NCBI GenBank assembly: GCA_020201305.1
Contig: JAIVHC010000161.1
Coordinates: forward strand, 1 to 14,197
DNA length: 14,197 nt
Source of the DNA: Geobacteraceae bacterium
Lineage (GTDB): Bacteria; Desulfobacterota; Desulfuromonadia; Desulfuromonadales; Desulfuromonadaceae
Direction of reading: 5' to 3'
The translations under genes were made by a program, and so were the position numbers. This document shows, in pieces, positions 1 to 6,127 of the stretch; within the stretch, counting starts at the first letter, position 1; each line of letters starts with the position of its first letter. Under the pieces are notes generated by a model. The model had not been told where the DNA came from. It made no database searches and worked only from the letters and a program-made list of their open reading frames with translations.

Positions 1-343
1 TACCCGTAATGTCCGCATTATTGAAGGAGAAGCACCTTCATGTCTGGAAGAACTTCCGGATCCGGATCGGGTATTTATCGGTGGCTCCGGGGGCAAACTC
101 TGGAGTCTCCTCGAAACCACTGACGCACGCCTGAACCCGGACGGACGCATCGTACTTACCGCCTCAACCCTTGACACCCTAACGGGAGCAACAGATTTTT
201 TCGAAAACAACGGCTATGCTATTCAGGTAACTACGGTAAATATCGCGCGCACGAGTAACACCAGTGATTACAAAATTTTTGAGGCTCAAAATCCGGTTAA
301 TATCGTCATGGCCACCAAGAATACCTCTGCAGAACTCAACTGA
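1..343 (+). CDS. cbiT: Precorrin-6Y/cobalt-precorrin C15-methyltransferase (decarboxylating), C-terminal part
   Basis: This is the 3' end of a gene that starts before the window; the visible frame begins at base 2 and gives 113 residues before TGA at 341-343. The family uses S-adenosylmethionine to methylate C15 and decarboxylate the acetate side chain of ring C during corrin ring (vitamin B12) synthesis in the cytoplasm. The diagnostic stretch is visible: NVRIIEGEAPSCLEELPDPD followed by VFIGGSGG (visible residues 24-31), then the L-x-PDGRIVLTA strand. The glycine-rich loop after VFIGG is typical of CbiT and of the C-terminal half of CobL. Whether the gene is a stand-alone cbiT or a cbiE-cbiT (cobL) fusion cannot be told because the N-terminal part is missing. 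The PilZ gene starts 20 bases downstream on the same strand and may be co-transcribed. Confidence 0.85.
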   Translation, partial: TRNVRIIEGEAPSCLEELPDPDRVFIGGSGGKLWSLLETTDARLNPDGRIVLTASTLDTLTGATDFFENNGYAIQVTTVNIARTSNTSDYKIFEAQNPVNIVMATKNTSAELN

Positions 344-363
344 AAAGGGAGAGGATACAACGC

Positions 364-702
364 ATGGAAGAACGGCGCAGACACCAGCGATTTGAGACCC
401 TGAATCTCGTTTACTATGTGACAAAGAATGATGTTAGCGAACTCACCCAGGATATGGGGCGCACCCTGGATGCGAATGAAAAGGGGCTATTGATTGAAAC
501 CCGCATTCCCCTGGAAGAAGGGTTAAAACTCAGGATGGACATAGCTCTGGCAGACAGCATTATACACCTCGAGGGCGAGGTGATGCACTCCTATTTCACT
601 GACTCCGGCATGCACCTTTCCGGAGTTGAATTCAGCCCTCTGGATGACAAGACGCGCACTCAGCTTAAAGAATATCTACGCAAATTTGACACCACCGTCT
701 AA
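364..702 (+). CDS. PilZ domain protein (likely c-di-GMP binding)
   Basis: A 112-residue stand-alone PilZ domain, the usual size for a single-domain c-di-GMP receptor. The N-terminal RxxxR loop is present (R5 and R9 within ERRRHQR), followed by a beta strand and the second signature D36-A-N-E-K-G41. This second motif differs from the consensus D/NxSxxG in having Asn where Ser is usual. The late GVEF strand (residues 87-90) and a C-terminal helix also fit the fold. There is no signal peptide or membrane segment, so it should be cytoplasmic. The ATG at 364 is preceded by GGGAGAGG about 8 bases upstream. The target process (motility, exopolysaccharide and so on) cannot be read from the neighbours: cbiT lies 20 bases upstream and ompA about 400 bases downstream. 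Confidence 0.85.
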   Translation: MEERRRHQRFETLNLVYYVTKNDVSELTQDMGRTLDANEKGLLIETRIPLEEGLKLRMDIALADSIIHLEGEVMHSYFTDSGMHLSGVEFSPLDDKTRTQLKEYLRKFDTTV

Positions 703-1102
703 AGCCCCTCGTGCACGTTACATAGCACACATAGAAACCGCACATAATATTTTTTTTAATTATACAAATCTTGCCAAACAGGATATGTACGCTACGCTGT
801 AATTGCGCGCGGGGTGCATATCCGGGCTATCCCCCTTTCTTGCTGAGCATAGCGTTCAATATAAAAAGCAGAATTTAACAAAGTAACATGCGCTTCAATC
901 TTTCCCATTAAGACAAAACATGCTATTCTCCAATTCTATACTATATTTATCGCCTTTGTAATTATATTAAATGCGCATTGCGCTGGCTAATAGAACATGA
1001 TGTCTGTTGTTCCGCTGCATGGCGGTTCGCACCCCTGTAGTGAAGATAGATGCGAATCACTACATTATTTTACTCATGTAATACGCTCAACTAGGAGGAA
1101 CC
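703..1102 (+). other. AT-rich intergenic region and ompA leader
   Basis: Four hundred bases without a credible gene. The stretch is clearly richer in A/T than the genes on either side, especially 745-775 and 920-975. No intrinsic terminator for pilZ is obvious, and I find no -35/-10 pair for the ompA-like gene that I would defend. A 10-bp palindrome AATGCGCATT lies at 970-979. The last 80 bases hold the interleaved inverted repeats described separately, then the AGGAGG ribosome binding site at 1093-1098. Confidence 0.6.
1024..1064 (+). promoter_or_regulatory. Two mutually exclusive hairpins in the leader of the ompA-like gene
   Basis: GGTTCGCA (1024-1031) can pair with TGCGAATC (1051-1058; seven Watson-Crick pairs and one G-U). 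TGTAGTGA (1036-1043) pairs perfectly with TCACTACA (1057-1064). The two pairings interleave and share bases 1057-1058, so in RNA they would be alternatives, or a pseudoknot if the first stem is shortened by two pairs. The element ends 38 bases before the start codon. This is a structural observation only; no ligand or known RNA family is recognised. Confidence 0.4.
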
Positions 1103-2428
1103 ATGAAAAGATTAGCCGTACTGGTGCTGCTTATGTGCAGCATACCCCTGGTCGGATTTGCATCCGACCTCAACCAGGCTGCCCAGGAGGGCCGCTTCTT
1201 CGTTAACCCAATGATCGGTGGATTTGATAAAGAGAGTACCGATGATTACAACCCCGAAATCAACTACTCCCTCGGGCTCGGGTACAACTACTCTGCCAAC
1301 CTGAGCAGCTACTTTGCCGGGTCGTACTCCCCGGACCGTAGAGATCAGGACACCGACCTCACAACAGCTTCAATCGGGGCCCTGTATCACTTCATGCCCG
1401 AAGAGCGGCTCGTACCCTACGTCACCGCTGCCCTCGGCTATCTGGGCATTGACGGCAAGGATGGTCTCAAAGACGAGAACGAGGCCCAGTTCAACTACGG
1501 CGTAGGACTTAAGTACTTCATAGGCAAGGACATTGCCCTGAACACCGAGGTACGCCACATGCTTGATACCGGCGGTGAGCCCAACAGCCTCCTTTATCAG
1601 GCGGGTCTGGTGTTTTTCCTGGGCGAAGGTGCTAAGCGCGACAGCGACAACGACGGCGTTCTGGATGAAAACGATGCGTGCCCCGGCACTCCGGCGAGTG
1701 CCCCCGTCGACAGCAAGGGCTGCGCGCTCGATAGCGACAATGACGGCGTTTTTGATTACAGAGACAAGTGTCCCGACACCCCGGCCGGTGCCCCTGTCGA
1801 CAAAAAAGGCTGCGCGCTTGACAGCGACAACGACGGCGTTTTTGACTACAAAGACAAGTGCCCCGACACTCCCAAAGGGGTTGCGGTCAACAGTGTAGGC
1901 TGTGGCCTTGATAGCGACAACGATGGCGTAATTGATGCGGATGACGCCTGCCCCGATACCCCGGCCGGGGCCCCCGTTGACAGCAAAGGCTGCAGCCTCG
2001 ACAGCGACAATGATGGTGTGATTGACTTCAAGGATCGCTGCCCTAATACTCCTGCAGGTGCGCAGGTGGATGAAAACGGATGCCAGCTTAAGATACACCT
2101 TGTAGTTGAATTTGACACCAACAGTGCCGCAATCCTTGAACGCAACCATGACAAGCTCGCAAAGGCAGTCCAGTTCATCAACGAATATCCCGGTCAGAAA
2201 ATCATGATTGCCGGGCACACAGACAGCGTTGGTAATGCCGAGTACAACCAGCAGCTGTCACAGGAACGCGCAGACGCAGTCAAAGCATATCTGGTTAAAG
2301 AAGCTGGTCTCAGCGACCGGAAGCTGGTTACCAAGGGGTTCGGCGAAGAGAAACCGCTTGCCAGTAACGACACTGATGCGGGTAGACAGCAGAATCGGCG
2401 CGTGGAACTGAGTGTTTTCATGCAGTAG
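1103..2428 (+). CDS. OmpA-family outer-membrane protein with thrombospondin type-3 repeats
   Basis: A 441-residue protein that anchors the outer membrane to peptidoglycan. Layout: signal peptide 1-20 (cleavage likely GFA|SD); an OmpA-type beta-barrel of alternating strands at about 31-175; five 30-residue thrombospondin type-3 repeats at 180-329, each starting DSDNDGVxD and carrying two Cys (C-P-x-TP and GC) that probably form disulfides while the Asp-rich loops bind calcium; then a C-terminal OmpA/MotB domain at 330-441 with AGHTDSVG and YNQQLSQERA, the Asp and Arg expected to hold diaminopimelate. The same plan is seen in OprF-like porins. The ATG at 1103 follows AGGAGG by 4 bases, a strong ribosome site in line with high expression. 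It is probably monocistronic: a long leader precedes it and a strong terminator follows. Long open frames on the opposite strand here are by-products of the biased repeats. Confidence 0.93.
   Translation: MKRLAVLVLLMCSIPLVGFASDLNQAAQEGRFFVNPMIGGFDKESTDDYNPEINYSLGLGYNYSANLSSYFAGSYSPDRRDQDTDLTTASIGALYHFMPEERLVPYVTAALGYLGIDGKDGLKDENEAQFNYGVGLKYFIGKDIALNTEVRHMLDTGGEPNSLLYQAGLVFFLGEGAKRDSDNDGVLDENDACPGTPASAPVDSKGCALDSDNDGVFDYRDKCPDTPAGAPVDKKGCALDSDNDGVFDYKDKCPDTPKGVAVNSVGCGLDSDNDGVIDADDACPDTPAGAPVDSKGCSLDSDNDGVIDFKDRCPNTPAGAQVDENGCQLKIHLVVEFDTNSAAILERNHDKLAKAVQFINEYPGQKIMIAGHTDSVGNAEYNQQLSQERADAVKAYLVKEAGLSDRKLVTKGFGEEKPLASNDTDAGRQQNRRVELSVFMQ
1640..2089 (+). repeat. Five tandem 90-bp repeats coding for TSP3 units
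   Basis: Five in-frame copies of a 90-bp unit inside the ompA-like gene, each starting with a variant of GACAGCGACAAYGAYGGYGT. The units are very similar to one another (for example the second and third both encode DSDNDGVFDY), which favours expansion or contraction by recombination. The exact unit length and the lack of a spacer show that they arose by duplication of one unit. Confidence 0.9.
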
Positions 2429-2475
2429 TACAAAACATCCGTGACTCATTTACAGTCACATAACCGAGCAAACAC

Positions 2476-2508
2476 AAAGGCCCTCCTGTAATCGACAGGG
2501 GGGCCTTT
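2476..2508 (+). terminator. Intrinsic terminator after the ompA-like gene
   Basis: AAAGGCCCTCCTGT (2476-2489) pairs with ACAGGGGGGCCTTT (2495-2508), 14 pairs including one G-U, with a five-base loop. The 3' arm ends TTT and runs on as GTTG, so the U-tract is short, but the stem is very stable. It lies 47 bases after the stop codon. Confidence 0.85.
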
Positions 2509-2567
2509 GTTGCTGAACATCCCGCCCAATCAGAGATGTTGCTGTTCAGCCCCAATTAAAATGGAAC

Positions 2568-2709
2568 GCAACTATTCAGCAAGGCCTTGTGGCACCCATT
2601 CCAAGGGACACTTTGAGCCGTCCATGGCCGTTCGACTGTCGCCGTCCATGGCGACAGACGCCCTTTCCATGGGTACCACAAGCCCCGGCTGCAAATGGTG
2701 AATAGTTAC
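2568..2709 (+). mobile_element. MITE copy A (142 bp) with 8-bp target duplication
   Basis: A short non-coding element bounded by 11-bp terminal inverted repeats: GCAACTATTCA at the left and TGAATAGTTAC at the right (10 of 11 match). It is flanked by a perfect direct repeat AATGGAAC at 2560-2567 and 2710-2717, the footprint of a transposition event. Inside are an imperfect long stem (2582-2599 with 2669-2686) and a central hairpin CTGTCGCC (2636-2643) / GGCGACAG (2650-2657). The segment 2617-2686 is 69/70 identical to the second copy at 6024-6093. No transposase is encoded, so it must have been moved in trans by a related full-length element elsewhere in the genome. It lies between the ompA terminator and the promoter region of the rubrerythrin-like gene and disrupts no gene. 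Confidence 0.85.
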
Positions 2710-2767
2710 AATGGAACCATGGTTACGGGCGCAAGGATGCGGTGACAGATTAATTTAGGGCTAAACG

Positions 2768-2797
2768 ATTGCATGCATGGATGCAATTGTATACAAT
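2768..2797 (+). promoter_or_regulatory. Candidate promoter and palindromic operator for the rubrerythrin-like gene
   Basis: A perfect 12-bp palindrome ATTGTATACAAT lies at 2786-2797 and overlaps a 7-bp inverted repeat ATTGCAT/ATGCAAT (2768-2774 and 2781-2787). A possible sigma-70 promoter coincides: TTGCAT at 2769-2774, a 17-base spacer, and TACAAT at 2792-2797 (5 of 6 to consensus). TTGTATACAA-type palindromes are typical sites for GntR-family regulators, so repression by a GntR-like protein is an inference. The long gap of about 137 bases to the start codon means another promoter could exist closer to the gene. Confidence 0.4.
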
Positions 2798-2869
2798 GTT
2801 CGGCGTTTACGTTATCCGCCCTGGTGCCTCGCATGACTTAGCCAGTGCAAAAAACCGGGGCAATAGAAT

Positions 2870-2908
2870 TTAACCGACACACTGTTAACCTGACACACTG
2901 GTTTAACC
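2870..2908 (+). repeat. Short repeats TTAACC (three) and GACACACTG (two) before the rubrerythrin-like gene
   Basis: TTAACC occurs at 2870, 2885 and 2903, and GACACACTG at 2876-2884 and 2892-2900. Spacings of 15 to 18 bases place the copies about one and a half helical turns apart. The cluster ends 26 bases before the start codon, inside the likely untranslated leader, and could be a binding site for a repeat-recognising regulator; no specific protein is recognised. Confidence 0.35.
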
Positions 2909-2934
2909 GCGATATTACAGAAGGGGGATTCCTC

Positions 2935-3402
2935 ATGAGTGAAAAATTGGATCTACAGGCAGCAATCAAGGATGCCATGCAGACTGAAAAGGATGCTATG
3001 GACTTCTATAAGTACGCCGCTGAAAAAATGTTTGATGACCACGCAAAACGTGCATTTGAAATCCTGGCCCAGGAAGAGAAACAGCACGCACACATGTTCT
3101 TCGAGTTCTACAAGGGAGATGATATTACCGATTTCGAAGCATTTATTGCGCGCGAACCGGATACAGAATCGAGCTGGTGGAAGGCATTGCAGCAGGCAAT
3201 GTTGGGAGACTTTGATGAGCGCAAGGCCATCGAACTCGCCATCGATCAGGAAGCGGAGCTGGAAAAGGACCTGGTGGAGATGGCCGAAAAGATTGACGAT
3301 CCCGCAGTGAAAAATGTATATCTTGCTAACGCCCGCTCTACCCATCATCACTATGAGCTCTGCATGGAAGAGCGCAGTGCCCTGTTGGGCGAGTCAAGCT
3401 GA
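2935..3402 (+). CDS. Rubrerythrin-like ferritin-fold protein without rubredoxin domain
   Basis: A 155-residue four-helix-bundle protein of the rubrerythrin/ferritin-like group (COG1633-like); family members with a complete diiron site reduce peroxide or handle iron. The start was set at ATG 2935, which has AAGGGGG about seven bases upstream; an in-frame ATG at 2845 has no ribosome site and its extension looks non-coding. Helix A carries E18, helix B EEKQH (E48, H51), helix C DQEAE (E106) and helix D THHHYE (H138, H139). The usual Glu of the helix D ExxHH motif appears replaced by S135, so the metal site may be altered. There is no CxxC, hence no rubredoxin domain and no built-in electron donor. 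It stands alone between MITE A and a strong bidirectional terminator. Confidence 0.8.
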   Translation: MSEKLDLQAAIKDAMQTEKDAMDFYKYAAEKMFDDHAKRAFEILAQEEKQHAHMFFEFYKGDDITDFEAFIAREPDTESSWWKALQQAMLGDFDERKAIELAIDQEAELEKDLVEMAEKIDDPAVKNVYLANARSTHHHYELCMEERSALLGESS

Positions 3403-3425
3403 TCCCGTTCGAAACCTTTCGATTC

Positions 3426-3464
3426 AACAACAAAGCCCGCTCTTAAAAAGCGGGCTTTGTTGTT
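3426..3464 (+). terminator. Bidirectional intrinsic terminator
   Basis: A perfect 16-bp inverted repeat, AACAACAAAGCCCGCT (3426-3441) with AGCGGGCTTTGTTGTT (3449-3464), separated by seven bases. It lies 24 bases after the rubrerythrin-like stop and 55 bases after the end of the convergent flavoprotein gene. The T-rich flanks on both strands fit use from both sides. Confidence 0.9.
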
Positions 3465-3518
3465 TTCACCTATGTGTAATCAGGAGCGCAAAAAAACATC
3501 TCCTTCGTTATTACTCCT

Positions 3519-5054
3519 TCACTGCCCAATCCTGCAGGTGTCAAGCTTTCGCCCCTGAGGTGAGGCGTATCCCTTATCCGGACTCCAGGTTTTAACCCAC
3601 ATCTTATCCGGAAAGGCCTGCGGCTTGTATACCGATTTCCCCAGCAGCAGGCGCAAACATTCCTGGGTAACTTCAGAAATACTCGGATGTGGGTAGACCG
3701 ATTTCAGCACATCGGTAGCACCTTTGTCGTGATCCATAAAATGCGCGATTGCTGTCACCACATTAGATACCTGCGGCCCTCCGGCACGCATCCCCAGAAT
3801 CTTCATCTCTGCGTCATCGTGGACAATTATTTTCACAAATCCGCGCGTATTCCGCATCGCAATAGGACGACTCATCAGCGCATTGCTCACATATGCGACC
3901 CTGTACCTGTATCCTTTCGCCTGACACGCCTCCTCACTTAAGCCCACGGTAGCAATAGAGGGGTTGAGAAACATAATCGCCGACATATTATGATAGTTAA
4001 GCGGATGGATAACGCGACACAACATCACTTTCGCCGCCATCCGCCCTTCCATTTCGGCAATATTCACCAGGTTGGGATGACAGGTTACATCCCCGCAGGC
4101 AAAAATATTCTGCGCCACACGGCAGTCAGAACCAGTGGTCAGATAGCCTCTTTCATCCACCTGTATACCGGCATTTTCGAGCTTGAGTTTTTCCAGATTG
4201 GGTTTACGCCCCACGGAAAACAGAATATTATCCACTTCGAGGACTTCGCTGTGAGCGTCGGGAAAATCGAGAAACGCGCGCATATAATCCGGATGGTGCT
4301 CCACTTTGCGTAAGGTGGCAGACTGATGAACCTTAACCCCGTCCTTCTCCAGATTGCGACTTACAAAGCGACTTACATCGCCATCCTCATACGGAAGTAC
4401 GCGCTCTTTGTTATCCACCAGATGCACCCGGGTGTGACCGAAATTGGAGAAGATGGTAGCATATTCGCACCCTATCACCCCGGCACCGATAATCAGGAGC
4501 CGTTTGGGAAATTCTTCAATGTTGTTGATTCCATCTGAATCAAAGATCCGGCGCTGATCCACTTCAATCCCTGGATATGGACGCGGACAACTTCCGGTAG
4601 CAATGAGAAAATTTTTCGCTTTGATCTGATATGCCGCACCTGAGCGAGGCTGCACCGATAGCGTATTCGAATCGTGGAACTCCGCCCATCCATTAAGCAG
4701 AGTAATGGACCCCGCCCCCGCCCAGCGTTGGGGGGAAAAGGTTTCCAACTGGGTAAGCATCTGATACTGACGCTCCTTCACCGCCTCTTCTACAGTCCCC
4801 ATCAGGGTCTTGAAATCCACGTTCAAACCGGAGGCGCGATATCCGCGATCAACGCGATTGGCAACGGCATAGTCCTTCGCCAGTTCCCACATGGTTTTTG
4901 ATGCCAGCGCACCGTACTTGACCCCGGCACCACCAATCTCGTCTCCTTCGACAATGCACACATGGACACCAAAATCAAAGGCGCGCATCGCCCCGGCAAA
5001 TCCGCCAGGGCCACACCCCAGCACACACAGATCGTACTCGCGGGTTTCCTCCAT
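3519..5054 (-). CDS. Dihydrolipoamide dehydrogenase-family flavoprotein lacking the redox disulfide
   Basis: A 511-residue FAD/NAD(P)-binding oxidoreductase of the class I pyridine nucleotide-disulfide family. Visible parts: FAD fold GCGPGG (13-18), NAD(P) fold GAGVIGCE (190-197), second FAD motif ACGDV (319-323), and a C-terminal dimerisation domain with HPSISE that keeps the His-Glu dyad (H456, E461). The active-site helix, normally GGTCxxxGCIPSK, reads GGAGVKYGALASK (41-53): both cysteines are gone (G44, A49). It therefore cannot run disulfide chemistry as lipoamide dehydrogenase, glutathione reductase or mercuric reductase do; NAD(P)H-dependent reduction of another acceptor, or transhydrogenation, is possible (transhydrogenase SthA lacks one of the two). 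The C-terminal tail past about 475 is longer than usual. The start has AAAGGA 5-6 bases upstream. It lies 68 bases after the zip gene, probably in the same transcript. Confidence 0.85.
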   Translation of the reverse strand: MEETREYDLCVLGCGPGGFAGAMRAFDFGVHVCIVEGDEIGGAGVKYGALASKTMWELAKDYAVANRVDRGYRASGLNVDFKTLMGTVEEAVKERQYQMLTQLETFSPQRWAGAGSITLLNGWAEFHDSNTLSVQPRSGAAYQIKAKNFLIATGSCPRPYPGIEVDQRRIFDSDGINNIEEFPKRLLIIGAGVIGCEYATIFSNFGHTRVHLVDNKERVLPYEDGDVSRFVSRNLEKDGVKVHQSATLRKVEHHPDYMRAFLDFPDAHSEVLEVDNILFSVGRKPNLEKLKLENAGIQVDERGYLTTGSDCRVAQNIFACGDVTCHPNLVNIAEMEGRMAAKVMLCRVIHPLNYHNMSAIMFLNPSIATVGLSEEACQAKGYRYRVAYVSNALMSRPIAMRNTRGFVKIIVHDDAEMKILGMRAGGPQVSNVVTAIAHFMDHDKGATDVLKSVYPHPSISEVTQECLRLLLGKSVYKPQAFPDKMWVKTWSPDKGYASPQGRKLDTCRIGQ

Positions 5055-5122
5055 CTCAGTCCTTTCTCTGTAAATAATATTCCTGCCTGATGGGGAATCT
5101 CAACGCAGCTGAATAGTTTAAA

Positions 5123-5938
5123 TCACCCCAGTGCTACATCGAGAATCATCATTACTGAAAAGCCCACAAGAGTAAACATGGTCACCTGGTCAATATGCGC
5201 CTGCTTACGCTGAGATTCAGGGATCAGCTCTTCCACCACCACAAATATCATGGCACCGGCTGCAAAACACAGGGCAAAGGGCAGAATATCCCGCATGTAA
5301 ATCACAAAGAAAGCTCCCAACACCCCGGCGATGGGTTCTACCGCTCCGGAGAGCTGCCCCAGGCCAAACGATTTTTTTGCACTCATCCCTTCACGGCGCA
5401 GTGGCATGGAGACCGCAGCCCCTTCAGGAAAATTCTGGATCCCGATTCCGATAGCCAGCGCTACCGCTCCCCCAATACTTGCAGAGGGCAAATCCGCCGC
5501 CACCGCCCCGAAGGCTACTCCTACCGCGAGTCCCTCTGGAACGTTATGCATGGTAATAGCCAGCACTAACAGGGTGCTGCGCTGCCACGAGGTCTTCACC
5601 CCCTCAGTCTGGTCTACAGAAAGGCTGGGATGGAGATGAGGCAAAAATTTATCCACTATGCGCATGCTGACCCCGCCACACATAAACCCCAGCGCCGCAA
5701 CCATCCAGGGAATCTGCCCCATCTGCTCGGCCATATCAATCCCAGGGGCCAGCAGCGACCAGAAGCTTGCCGCAATCATAACCCCGGCTGCAAACCCGAG
5801 CATGGAATCCAGAAACTTAGGCTTTATTTCACGTGCGGAAAACACCAGGGCTGCGCCTGCAGCGGTCATGGCCCAGGTGAACAGGGTTGCAAGCAGGGCC
5901 TGGAGTACCGGATCCAGGTTTAGTAGATACGCAATCAT
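5123..5938 (-). CDS. ZIP-family divalent metal transporter
   Basis: A 271-residue inner-membrane protein of the ZIP family, which brings Zn2+, Fe2+ or Mn2+ into the cytoplasm. About eight hydrophobic segments can be seen. The metal-site helices show HNVPEG (131-136) and QNFPEG (168-173); the first is the classic TM4 signature, and the Gln in the TM5 copy is common in the GufA-like subfamily. A His-containing loop (FLPHLHPS, 98-105) between TM3 and TM4 and the EELIPE motif (236-241) also fit. The metal cannot be assigned from sequence. The ATG at 5938 follows a strong AAGGAGG. Upstream, the ligase gene is separated from it only by MITE copy B; without that insert the two genes would lie about 21 bases apart, so an ancestral ligase-zip operon is likely. 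Confidence 0.9.
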   Translation of the reverse strand: MIAYLLNLDPVLQALLATLFTWAMTAAGAALVFSAREIKPKFLDSMLGFAAGVMIAASFWSLLAPGIDMAEQMGQIPWMVAALGFMCGGVSMRIVDKFLPHLHPSLSVDQTEGVKTSWQRSTLLVLAITMHNVPEGLAVGVAFGAVAADLPSASIGGAVALAIGIGIQNFPEGAAVSMPLRREGMSAKKSFGLGQLSGAVEPIAGVLGAFFVIYMRDILPFALCFAAGAMIFVVVEELIPESQRKQAHIDQVTMFTLVGFSVMMILDVALG

Positions 5939-5962
5939 ACATCCTCCTTACTGAAGACACTA

Positions 5963-6122
5963 GTAACTGTTCAGTCGGGGCTTATGGCACCCATTCCAAG
6001 GGACACGACTGTTTGCAACCGGGGCCGTCCATGGCCGTTCGACTGTCGCCGTCCATGGCGACAGACGCCATTTCCATGGGTACCACAAGCCCCTTGTACC
6101 GGTAGTGGTGGTAAATAGTTGC
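5963..6122 (+). mobile_element. MITE copy B (160 bp) with 8-bp target duplication
   Basis: Second copy of the element at 2568-2709, in the same orientation. Terminal repeats are GTAACTGTTCA (5963-5973) and TAAATAGTTGC (6112-6122), 8 of 11 paired. It is flanked by a perfect 8-bp direct repeat AGACACTA at 5955-5962 and 6123-6130. The internal stem is GGGGCTTATGGCACCCAT (5977-5994) with 6076-6093 (16 of 18 paired), and a perfect central hairpin CTGTCGCC (6043-6050) / GGCGACAG (6057-6064). The right target copy contains the stop codon of the ligase gene (complement of 6128-6130), and the left copy lies 17 bases from the zip start codon. The element therefore inserted exactly between two genes without damaging either frame, and its transcript would fold into a large hairpin between them. 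Confidence 0.88.
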
Positions 6123-6127
6123 AGACA

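Noticed and set aside
1370..2218. 282-residue open frame opposite the ompA-like gene
   Set aside because: It is created by the biased codon pattern and tandem repeats of the real gene, has no ribosome site of note and matches no family I recognise.
2507..2701. Short open frame covering MITE copy A
   Set aside because: It overlaps inverted repeats and a terminator, and the similar frame at 5887-6105 over copy B arises from the shared repeat, not from coding.
2568..2709. CRISPR array or attachment site
   Set aside because: Only two dispersed copies with terminal inverted repeats and target duplications; no spacer-repeat periodicity and no integrase or tRNA nearby.
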